A DNA stretch of 64,000 nucleotides from Ashinkailepas kermadecensis (Eukaryota; Arthropoda; Thecostraca; Neolepadidae). Below the pieces are notes generated by a model. The model did no database searches, had not been told where the DNA came from, and worked only from the letters and a program-made list of their open reading frames with translations. The translations under genes and the position numbers were made by a program. The stretch's first letter is position 1. Each line of letters begins with the position of its first letter. The stretch covers positions 159,501 through 223,500 of the forward strand of contig JAOTOM010004120.1 in the NCBI GenBank assembly GCA_034440615.1. Direction: 5' to 3'. Below, one piece after another: positions 23,901 through 35,900 of this stretch.

Positions 23901-26900
23901 CATCGTTTTGGAGGTCAGATGAGGTTGTCCTCCATGTCAGTTGGGACCGTCACGGAAGCCAGATGGCATCATCCTCGAGGTCAGAGGAGGCCGTCCTTGA
24001 GGTGAGATGGGACAATTATCGAGGTCAGACAGCTTCCGAAATCAGGTGGCGTTGATTTGGGTAGAGTTGATTTGGGTGAGGCCGTATTCTAAATTACATG
24101 GAGATGTCGAATGATTAACGTAACGATATATTGCATGGCCATCAGATATATGATAGATAGTCGACAACAAAGTTCAGATTCGATCAAAGAATGCAGTCTA
24201 AGAACAACTTGGGGATTGGCATTGGCATAAGCCATACAGTCTCATCTTTTAGTGACCTACCAAGTGAAACCCCTTCAGCCATAAACGGGCGCCTATGCTG
24301 CTCACCCCCCGACGTGTTGCCAGGTGCCGATCAACGAGCATGCCACTGCGATCGCCTGCTGCCAGCGCACGGGTAACCTGGCGGTGGCCTGCGGCTCCCT
24401 GGTCACCGTCCACCAGTACGTGATGAAGACTCACGACATCTCCAAATTCAAGTGAGCAAGAGGAGCCAACTGCCTAGCTCGTGTCATGAAGGGGGTGTAG
24501 TGTAACTCTCTGCCCATAGTGGAAACGAACCGTCACTCTCCATTAAATAACTCACCATCGCTATCTGATTATAGAAGAGATGAACCGTCACGGTCTGCCA
24601 TTGCAGGGATGGACCGTCACTGCCTGCCCATCAAGTGGATGAGTCGTCGCTGTTCGCCCACTGACTGTCAACTGTCGCTTTCTGTCCACAGAGGGGACAA
24701 AGCGCCACTCTGCTCATAAAGAGGATGAACTGTCAACCGTCACTGTCTGCCCACAGAGGGGACTGCCGTTACTTCCCATAGAGAAGGGCCGTTCTTGGCT
24801 AGCCACAGAGTTTGAGGAGCTCCACAGCATGTCTCGCTGGGTGCTGCTTAAGCTAGGGTGGAGGGGACGAGTGTTCTAGGGGTAAGATGCTCGTCTCACA
24901 ATCGAAAGGTTGTGGGTACGAGTCTCACCTGTCGCTACTCTTCGCCCGCGACCAATCGGCGTGAGAGATTGGCGACGCTACATGACTCAACGGTCGACGT
25001 GTCGTAAAACCAATAACCAACTAAGCTAGGGTGGGTTAGTTTTATCGCACAAGATGCACGAGATCTCTGCATTACATGCGACATTCCTCGCAGTCTATCC
25101 TAGACATGCGCCACATAGGAGACATTACCATTCGAATATAGCACGCCTTCCGGTCTCCCTGTTGTCGACATGGCAGCGAATCCGGATCCGTTCGGATTTA
25201 TCGGAGTGCCCGTCCGATTCTTACCTAAACCACCTACAGCTCAGGCGAAGGACAAACCTCAACGGCCCAATTCCATCTACTGCGGAAAGAAGTTGTTGGG
25301 TCTACTAAGCAGCTGTAGACCGACGCCTGCCCTGGTCCGATTTGTTGCGCTGCTGTCTGCGTTCTCGTGATATAGCCACATCTAACTACGTGTGTCTATC
25401 ATTCACTCTGCTGTCATCTGCTCGTGACGTCCCGCGATGCCAGTCGGTGTGTACTGACCCGTGTTAAGCCCGGTATGCACCACCACAGTTCCCGGGAACT
25501 GTGTACTTTTGGAGATTTATCGGAGGGCGCTGCATGACTTCTGTAGTCGATGCGCCCCTAACCCCCAATGACTAGCTAACTAAGGAGACTTAACGGAAAA
25601 GTTCAGCACCTGCTAGATCTGGCAACAACGTCTCCCCAAAAGTCGTCGGTAGGCCGGCTCGGCCTGTGATTGGCTGGTCCGCGGTGGTGGGCGGACCCGC
25701 TGTGGGCGACGCCGCGCGGCCGCCGGGACGGGAACTGAGCCCGCTGACCGCCCATGCGTCAGCCGGACAGATGTTGAATCAACCTTTATTTGTCTAGAGC
25801 TGATGATGGGTTGGATGTTTTGATGCTCATTTCAGTGTAGTTGTTCACTGATGTTAATTATATTGTCCTGACTACACTATAAATAGTTTTTTTTCCACCA
25901 TTCGTCTTCCCAATACCATCCAACCTTGCACATTATGTTACCAGACCATCCAGCTTTCTGCTAGGTACGACTCCAAAGACAGCAAATAATGGGACGTACA
26001 CCAAAATCCTCAAAAATGAGTTTTGAGGTATGTCTTAGTTGCATAGTACCTATCCAATTCAACCTCACAAGCAACCTATGCTATAAAGAACTAGTCACGT
26101 CACTATATGTAATACAATTAAAGAAGCATACACCCATTGCTGGATATTGTAGTTTGCTTACCTTCTTTCGCGTGAATAACGTGCTTAAATTCTTGACCGC
26201 AGACTAAATCTACCAACCGCTACGAATTCGCGACTTTGGTCCAACCGACCCGCCACCCAGACACCGGAACGTCCAAAAAGTTCAACACTGTTCAACTATC
26301 TGGGAAGGCCGGTCGCGGCAGCGGTCGCGCCAACAAAGTTCCAGTCAAATCCACGATGTACATATGTTTGCACATCGGGGCAGTTGGCCGCCGCCCACCA
26401 CCGGCCACACTCCGTAGCCTGAAGCGTCCTTTCCGGCGCGCGCGGGGCGGCCGGCAGCCGGACTGTACGCGCTGTAACCCGGCCCGACGCGCTCGGCAGG
26501 TTCTGCGACCTGGAGGAGCTGGCGCAGCTGGAGCTGGCGTTCGAGGTGCTGGAGCTGGCGCTGTGCGAGGACGTGCTGGTGTGCTGCGGGGCGGACCGGC
26601 TACAGGTGGTGCAGCTGCGCTACGGTGCCGCCGCCGTGCCGCCCGCTGACGCCCAGCTGTCCGTCACGCCGCCGCCAGAGCCCGAGTCCGAGTCAGAGCA
26701 GGAGCGGTCAGACGACCAGTCGGACGACGACAGCGCCGAGTTACAGCAGGTCAGGGCAGCTGTAGCAGGCCAGGGGAGCTCTAGCAGGTCAGGAGAGCTG
26801 CAGCAGATCAGGGGAGCTGTACATTTCTGGACATTTAAATTCGGAGTGTATTTTTCTGCTTCTGACAACAAAAACGTCTATTTTTACTTCCCAGACAGTT

Positions 26901-29900
26901 TCAAGCATATTTATCCACTAGCAACGTGTTACCGGTCATTTTTAAATGACTCCATGCAATCTTTGTGCAAAAAAAGAGCGGATAATTTTCCGGGGAGGAT
27001 ACAGTAGTGGATAACAAACATCCATGATAAGGCCACGTTTCCAACCCTGGGTGTATCGGTTGTGACTGAGTCACAGCCGACCCCGTGTGAACGGGCGACC
27101 GCCTTGTCTGGTTTGTCGTCTGGGTGACCCGTCTCACCCTGTGGTGGGCCGGCAGATCGTGTGGGACCCGGCCGCTGCAGACGGCCCCACTGTCACCGGT
27201 CTGCCGTCTCGGAGATCCGTCTCGGTGACTCGTCTCACCGTCTGGTGGGCCGGCAGATCGTGTGGGACCATCTCATCATGTGGTGGGCCGGAAGATTGTG
27301 TGGGACCCGTCTCACCCTCTGGTGGGCCGGAAGATCGTGTGGGGCCCGTCTCACCCTCTGGTGGGCCGGCAGATGGTGTGGGACCCGTATCACCGTCTGG
27401 TGGGTCGGCAGATGGTGTGGGACCCGTCTCGCCCTCTGGTGGGCCGGCAGATGGTGTGGGACCCGTCTCACCGTCTGGTGGGCCGGCAGATGGTGTGGGA
27501 CCTGTCTCACCCTCCGGTGGGCTGGCAGATCGTGTGGGACCCGTCTCACCGTCTGGTGGGCCGGCAGATGGTGTGGGACTCGTCTCACCGTCTGGTGGGC
27601 CGGCAGATGGTGTGGGACCCGTCTCACCGTCTGGTGGGCCGGCAGATGGTGTGGGACCCGTCTCACCGTCTGGTGGGCCGGCAGATCGTGTGGGACCCGT
27701 CTCACCGTCTGGTGGGCCGGCAGATCGTGTGGGACCCGTCTCACCGTCTGGTGGGCCGGCAGATGGTGTGGGACTCGTCTCACCCTCTGGTGGGCCGGCA
27801 GATCGTGTGGGACCCGGCCGACCCGCGGCCGGACGGACACACCGCGGTGGCCGGCGGCCCGCTACGGCTGCAGCTGCCCGCCCTGCACCGGCCGCTGCAG
27901 ACGGCCGCCGACGCCGGTCCGCCGCCGCGCCTGCTGGCGGCCGCTGGCGCGCCGCTGGCCGCCGCCTCGCTGCTCTACTGGCGCGAGTCGGACGGCGACA
28001 CGCTGGTGCCCGGCGCGCTCTGCGTCACGCCATTCTACGAGCGCGCCGAGCGTGACGCCGGTGGGTGGCGGCGACCGGTGTCGGAGATGAAGGCGACGGC
28101 GAGTTGTGGCCTGGCGCTGGTGGCGCTTGTAGCTGGTGTGCGCTGGGTCAGCTGGGTTTTGATAGCTGGGGGTGGGGATGGTGTGTGCTGTGGATGGTTC
28201 GTGTTTTCAGTTCTGGATGATGTGGAGGTCATTTGTTTACCGACATGATGTGGTCGTGCGCAGAGGAACCTGTGGCGTAAGGACACGAGGTACGCGGCTC
28301 GGTTAAGGTCGTGCTGATCACCAATGACTTGTATGTCATTTCCTGACTACATATATTTTGTCTTGCACAGAATAACTGCCTGAAAGATATCAGGCTCTTC
28401 AGCTGTACTGCGGGCATATTTTCGCAATTTGATGTTAGGTTTATGATGCAATGGTGCCAAGCCAGCGGTCGCTGGTCGACATCCGGCCGACACGTATACA
28501 GGGTTTATCCAGGCTGTTCATGGATTTTGGCATCCAGGACATCCTCTCCAGGAAGTTATCCTCATTTGTATCGTTTGAAGATTGAATGGTGCTGTTTCAC
28601 AATGAACTACTCCGTGGTCGAGAGTTCGAGGTTTACTGGAAAGTGCAAACTGAGATTCTGATGTCACAGGCTAGGAGAAGTATATCTTCTCCATACTTGA
28701 TTACCCGAAAAACTTGCACCACATCCAGGATTACAAAGTACAAATCAAACCCTGCCCAGCTCACTTCTCCTGGACTACCTGGCCACATGCGATGTCCTAA
28801 GCTTAGCTCCCCCACCCCCTCTGGTAGTTGACGAGGGTCGCTGCGGCGGTTACTCAGATGGCCTCCCCAAAGCCTCTATGTTATGTGGTGATCTCCCCAG
28901 AGTCGCTACGGCAGGTGGTGTGATGGCCTCCCCAGAGTCCCTACGGCATGTGGTGTGGTGACCTCCCGAGAGCAGAGTCGCTGTGGCAGGTGGTGTGATG
29001 ACCTCCCCAGAGCAGAGTCGCTATGGCAGGTGGTGTGGTGACCTCCCCAGAGCAGAGTCGCTACGGCAGGTGGTGTGGTGACCTCCCCAGAGCAGAGTCG
29101 CTATGGCAGGTGGTGTGATGACCTCCCCAGAGCAGAGTCGCTATGGCAGGTGGTGTGGTGACCTCCCCAGAGCAGAGTCGCTACGGCAGGTGGTGTGGTG
29201 ACCTCCCCAGAGCAGAGTCGCTATGGCAGGTGGTGTGATGACCTCCCCAGAGCAGAGTCGCTATGGCAGGTGGTGTGATGACCTCCACAAATCTGATATG
29301 ACATCCTCAGAGGTCCTATGGCAAGTGGCGTGATGACCTTCCCAGAGTCCCTATGGCGGGTGGTGCGGTCTCCTCAGGGCCGCTGTGGCAGGTGGTGTGA
29401 TAACCTCCCCAGAGTCTCTATAGTAAGTGGTGTGCTGATCTCGGATCCGCTATGGCAGACAGTGTGCTGACCTCCCCAGAGTCTCTATGGTAGGTGGTGT
29501 GGTCTCCTCAGGGCCCATATGGCATGTGGTGTGATGGCCTCCCCAAAGCTGCTATGGCAGGTGGTGTGATGGCCTCCCCAGATCTGCTATGACAGTTGGT
29601 GTGATGACCTCCCCAGATCCGCTATGGCAGGTGGTGTGATGACCTCCATAAGCCTGCTATGACAAGTCGTGTGATGACTTTGCCAGTGCCGCTGCAGCAG
29701 TGATGTGGTGACCTCACCCTCCGTCCGCCAGGCGGTTGGACGACGGTCGATAACCCGCTCCATTCGGAGGAGCGGCCCCTGCTGGCGGCCGTGTCGGTGT
29801 TCTTGTCCGTGTCGCACGAGGGCCGGCTGTACCAGGTGACGCTGTCGCCGCGGCCGTACACCGTGCTGGTCGGCACGCACACCTACACGTCCGCTCTGCA

Positions 29901-32900
29901 GCTGGCCGTCCGCCAGCCGCACATGCTGCACGCGTTCACCAACACCGGCCTCGGTCAGTGACTGTGCAGGGCAGGCTGGCCCGGGACGGCTCAGACAGCA
30001 TGTAATGGGTCAAGTGGTCAGACGGGCCAGGCGGTCTAGGATGGGCCAGACGGCCCAGTACGGTTCAGGGGATCCAGAATGGGTCAGGCAGTCCGGGGCG
30101 GACCGCTTTTTTTTACAGAACGATGAGGGTCTGTCTGTCTGGGTTGTCATCGCACATGGGATTCAGGCATGAGTCAAGGTACCCTGGTGCAGGCCATTGA
30201 CCATGGGAGTATAACACCGAGTTCGGGAACGGGTTTTGAGAACGCGAAATAGGTTCTCTCACTCTTTTATGACTGACCTTACTAATGGTTATAAATTCGA
30301 ATTGTTTAAGGTTCAAACGCTATTAATTATCTCACTGTGTATTCTTTTGTTTACATCGAATGACGCGCTGAATGCTTTCAATATTTCGGTCTATCCTCGA
30401 TCGTAAAGACGGGGAGTCGACGATTCGTAAAGGCAGTTTTACTCCCGGAGTGGGCAGTATTTTGCCTTCTGCATTGTATGCTTCTGCCCTGGGTCTATTT
30501 CCCTCATGGGATTAACTACATTCCTTTACAAGTGATGCCCTTTCGATGCAAGATGTCCACCCGGTCCTTGTCCTTGTCATTGTCCCTGTCTTTGTCCTTG
30601 TCCTTGTCTTTGTCCCTGTCTTTGTCCTTGTCCTTGTCCTTGTCCTTGTCCTTGTCCTTGTCCTTGTCCTTGTCTTTGTCCTTGTCCTTGCCCTTGTGTG
30701 TCCTTAGTCCCACCCTATTTTTGTGAGTGCTGCTGTGATTACTCTCACACTCGTGACGCTAATGGCTTCCCTGACGTCGGCTGTGGTCCTGATGGCTGGA
30801 TTGTCGGACGCCTGCTGTCGGTCCGACTCATGTGACTCGTGTTACGCCTGTAGTCCGCCTGACGCCCGCTGTCCGCCCTTGCGCCTGTGGTCCGGCTGAC
30901 ATCTGTGATCCCCGTTGCGCCTGTGGTCCGCCAGATTCCTATGAGTCTCCCAACGCCTATGGTCCGCCTAACGCCCACTGTTCACTTGACGCCTTGTTGT
31001 CTGCCTGCTGAGTCCCGTGGCGCCTGTGGTCCGCCTGACTGGTGTTGCCTGCTCGTACTCTTGTGGTCCACCTGGTGCTGCTGTCCGCCTGACGCCTGCC
31101 GTCTGCCCTGACGCCTGTGACCCGTCTGACGTCCGCCCGCGGCTCCAGAGAGCTACACGGTGCGGGACACGCGACGGCTGTGTCGACTGGAGCCGGCCTG
31201 CCACCCAGTGCCGGACGACACGGACGCCGGCTTCCTGCTCGGCCTGCAGCCGTTCGTGGGCGTGTCGCACATGTGTGTCGCCGGCGGGGTCCTGGTGCTG
31301 GCCGCCTCCGCGCCGGAGGACAGGTGAGGCGAGGCGCGGCGCTGTGCCTCCCGGCTCGGCTGGATCCCGTCCACCCAAGCGTCTGATTCAGTGCATCATG
31401 ACACGATGCCAGCGAGTCTTCGTTAATGTTCTTGATTTAATCCGTCACTGTCTGCACTGATGGTGACGCCATGCGATCTAGCTGTCGAGAGCGTCGTAAA
31501 AACTAGCTGTAAAAGCGCTGTATAGTGCGTCGTAAAAACTAGCTGTCGAGTGCGTCGAAAAGCTAGCTGTCGAGTGCGTCATAGAAGAACCCAAGGCTCG
31601 TCATATCTATATTGAGTTTACCACTTTATGTCTCTTTCAGTCTCTCCCCCTGCAGCGAGTATCACGCCATGCTTCTGACTGTCCCTCTTCTCCCTTCCCC
31701 TCCACAGCGAGTCTGCCATGTTTTCCTCCGATCATCGCTCTCCCTCTACGGTGACCCTGCTCCGCTCCGCCTCTGATGACTCGTCCCCCGGTTCGCAGCG
31801 AGTCGGCCACGCTGTACCTGCTGCAGCTGCCGTCGCCGCTCGAGCTGTACGGCGAGTGCGCGCGCATCAGCAGCTCGCACGACCACCACGCGCCGGCCAT
31901 GTGTCTAGCGCTGCTGGAGGAGGCTCACATGGTACTGCGGCCGGCGGTCAGGTGGCAGTGCTGTGCGCCGCCGTCCGACCAGCTGCGGCGGGAATACGCG
32001 CAGTCGTGCGCCAATATCGGCCACTTCCTGCTCCGGTAAGGGTGGTCGGCTGATAGTTCGCCTCGCTCGGCTCGATCTGTGTAGGTGGATTTATTTGTTG
32101 TGCTCTGGGCGATATGACCCGGGCTGGGTAAATTTGATGATGTGTGAATCCTTTTGATGTTTGGCTGGCGGATTTTTCATGAGGTATGATAGGATTTTGT
32201 CGTGGGTTGTGTACATGGTGTGCAGTATGGCCAGATTTGGCACAATGGATGTTCCTGTAGTGATTGTTTCTCACGCCGAGATGTGTGCGAAGAGATATGC
32301 ATCTGTCAAGACGGGTGGTCTGTTGGTCTCGGAGGCTGGAACTCCGACATGAAATGTGTCCGAGAAGCTGCTGGGAGACGTCTCCGGTGTGGTGGGTGTT
32401 GCTGTGGCGTGGCTGACTAGTGGCTGTGGCCGCAGAAGCTGCTGGGAGACGTCTCCGGTGTGGTGGGTGTTGCTGTGGCGTGGCTGACTAGTGGCTGTGG
32501 CCGCAGAAGCTGCTGGGAGACGTCTCCGGTGTGGTGGGTGTTGCTGTGGCGTGGCTGACTAGTGGCTGTGGCCGTGAGAAGCTGCTGGGAGACGTCTCCG
32601 GTGTGGTGGGTGTTGCTGTGGCGTGACTGACTAGTGGCTGTGGCCGTGAGAAGCTGCTGGGAGACGTCTCCGGTGTGGTGGGTGTTGCTGTGGCGTGACT
32701 GACTAGTGGCTGTGGCCGCAGAAGCTGCTGGGAGACGTCTCCGGTGTGGTGGGTGTTGCTGTGGCGTGGCTGACTAGTGGCTGTGGCCGCAGAAGCTGTT
32801 GGGAGACGTCTCCGGTGTGGTGGGTGTTGCTGTGGCGTGGCTGACTAGTGGCTGTGGCCGCAGAAGCTGTTGGGAGACGTCTCCGGTGTGGTGGGTGTTG

Positions 32901-35900
32901 CTGTGGCGTGGCTGACTAGTGGCTGTGGCCGCAGAAGCTGCTGGGAGACGTCTCCGGTGTGGTGGGTGTTGCTGTGGCGTGACTGACTAGTGGCTGTGGC
33001 CGCAGAAGCTGCTGGGAGACGTCTCCGGTGTGGTGGGTGTTGCTGTGGCGTGGCTGACTAGTGGCTGTGGCCGCAGAAGCTGCTGGGAGACGTCTCCGGT
33101 GTGGTGGGTGTTGCTGTGGCGTGGCTGACTAGTGGCTGTGGCCGCAGAAGCTGCTGGGAGACGTCTCCGGTGTGGTGGGTGTTGCTGTGGCGTGACTGAC
33201 TAGTGGCCAGTGTTGGATTTTCACTTCTCGTTCTTGGATTCGGAGTGTATAATCCTTGAGTTCCTGCAATTATGGAGTGCATAATACCTGGTAACCATGG
33301 GGTGAATACAAATTACTGAGACAAAGAAATAAAGTCTTGTTTTTCCATTCAAGAAGCATACATTACAGGTGTTTCATCCCACACAGCCTAAGTATGCCAC
33401 CTGATGCTGGATCACATAAAAATAGTATTCACTGAGAATACAAACTTCACATAGCAGTCATCTGTGTTGTGGTGCTGGAAAAGTGTTAAATATACTGTCA
33501 TTGGCAAAAAGTGATGCATTTAATTGTGATTGATTTTCCATGCGAGTTTGAATATATTTCAACTTCAGGTATGAAGGTACATTACTATGATTAAATATAT
33601 TATTCAAGCTTAGGGTATCCACAAGACACGTCTTACACAGTTTACCTCCATGAAGCAAACAAATTGGTTAGGCTTGGTTCAGTGGCGCAACCAGGATTTC
33701 AGTTCGGGGGGACCACGGTTGGAGAGCGGGCCCCCTCGCAAGCGGGCCCCCCTCATGTTTTTAAAAAGTCTGCGGAAAACATGCACTTACTTTTGAGCGG
33801 GCCCCTATGTTTGTAAAAACTAAAACGAGGCGGGCCCCAGGTAAAAGCGGGCCCCTGGTTCTAAGCGGGCTATTGGTTCAATGCGGGCCCCTGGATCAAA
33901 GTGGGCCCGGTTCGAAGCGGGCCCCTGGTTCCAGAGAGCCCCTGGTTCAAGACGGCCCCAGGTTGAAGCGGGCCCCTGGTTCTAAGCGGGCTATTGGTTC
34001 AATGCGGGCCCCTGAATCAAAATGGGCCCCGGTTCGAGGCGGGCCCTGGTTAAAACGGGCCCCCAGATTTTCAGTTGGTTCAAAGGGCCCCTGATTCGAG
34101 CCACAGATCCGCTTCGCGGGCCCCTAGCCAGGGCTCTGATTAGGGTGGCCCACTCCGAGCCAGGGGCCCGCTTCGCGGGCCCCTGACTCGGACCGGGCCC
34201 CAAAAAATTTCGGGGGGGGCCATGGCCCCTTGCCCCCCCCCTGGTTGCGCTAGTGGCTTGGTTATGCTATGATAAGTTGGGCTCTACTCTTAAGTTGGAC
34301 AAGTTTTCATATCCAATGGTTTTTTCTATTTCAAGAATTTGTTTTTCAACAATGAACCAGGCAAGGTTAGGTTATGTTCTTTAATTTGCATTTTTTAGAA
34401 GAAAAATACTGGTTGAAATTTTTCCTTTTTCAAGAGAATTGTTCTTTTTGCATTGAAGGTTAGGCTAGGTTAGGGTAGATTATGCCACATTTTTTATTTT
34501 GCAAATTAATTTTTACACTATATTACCCAACTCCAAGCCCACTTATTGGTGTTGTTTTGCCTGCCAACTGGAAAGTATGTATTTACAGTGAAAGTGAGTG
34601 GTCACACCATGTAAACCACATTTTTAAACATGGCATTGGAAAAAGGAATTTCAATAACCCAAAATTACCCTAAACTGCAAATTTACAAATAGAAACAAAG
34701 TGATGATGAGCAAGAATTATGCCTTTCACATCAGGAACCACAAAACCTCAATATCCCTTATGGAAAATGATTGGTCCTGAACCCTGTGCTGATGAAGAAT
34801 GCCCATGGCATGGTTGGATTAAAAAAATAATGTATCAGGACTGAAAAAAAATGTTTCCAATAAGAAATTTGAATCCATTCATTCCATGCACCACCATAGG
34901 CATTATGGTAAATTTGGAAATCATCATGTCGCATTGGCAACAACAAAAGTGTACAAATTTACACCTGTGATTAGCATGCTCCAACTGTTACCCATCGAAA
35001 GCCAGCATTAATAGCAATTAGCCATATTCGCCGCAATAGCATCGGCAGAAAAAAAAACAGAATTCCTACAAGGGGTATGCCAGATAATAGGAGTCACAGA
35101 AGATAATGAAGCAGCACCTACCAGTTACTATTCCCACAGCACCTGCTCTTTTCCCCGAGGCGCACACCTGAGGAGAACGAAAACAGAAAATTAACAATGG
35201 CTTCCTCCCCGGCTTCGTACCTTGGCCGTTGTTTAGACCCTTCCCTCGATAGGTCTTGGGCTGGCCGGCTGGCCTTAACCTTCATCAGGGCTGGCAGCGA
35301 CTTGTGTTACATTGTCACAAAAACAATGCAATCGAGATAAGCTGCTCTTTTACCTTTGTCAACAAAGATTTCATCCCATTGGCTGAGTTCAAACCATTAA
35401 GCCAATCAGCAGCCTCCGTACAGTCAGCCGGAGTTGACGAAAGACCAGTAAGCGGCTGTTAATCACCCCTGATTTAGCAGTGTATAGAACATGACGGCTA
35501 AATTTCCATTTTCCCGGAGTGGGAGAAATTAGTTGTCGGAGTGGCATAAACACTATTATTGCCACCAGTTTGTGATGTATTGAAACAATATAGGTCATGA
35601 AATGGAAGGAAACTGAAATTTCTGGTTATATGGTGGTCCATTTGACTGTAAAATGTAACCAGATTTGAAGAACGTTTTGGTACCATTTAGGTCATTTTAT
35701 TGCGTAAAATCCATCGGATATCTTTTTTGTTTTATTGCTCTGGACTGGTCCAGGATGCAAAACGATCAGTTTTGTTCATGTCAAGTTATGTAGAACATCT
35801 CAATCTTCAAGGAAACAAAAAGGAATGCATTATTTATGGCCTTTCTTGGCCGTAGTTTAAAAAGCTCCGACCGGAGTGGGAGCTGGAGAGCCGCGAATCC

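Noticed and set aside
24862..25021. A tRNA gene
   Set aside because: The A and B boxes are present but the sequence does not close into a tRNA acceptor stem, and it has a SINE body, tail and target duplication.
27087..28090. Several 200-330-codon frames on both strands across the 39-bp array
   Set aside because: Because 39 is a multiple of three, one open unit leaves a frame open along the array. Only the frame that runs into exon 6 has biological support.
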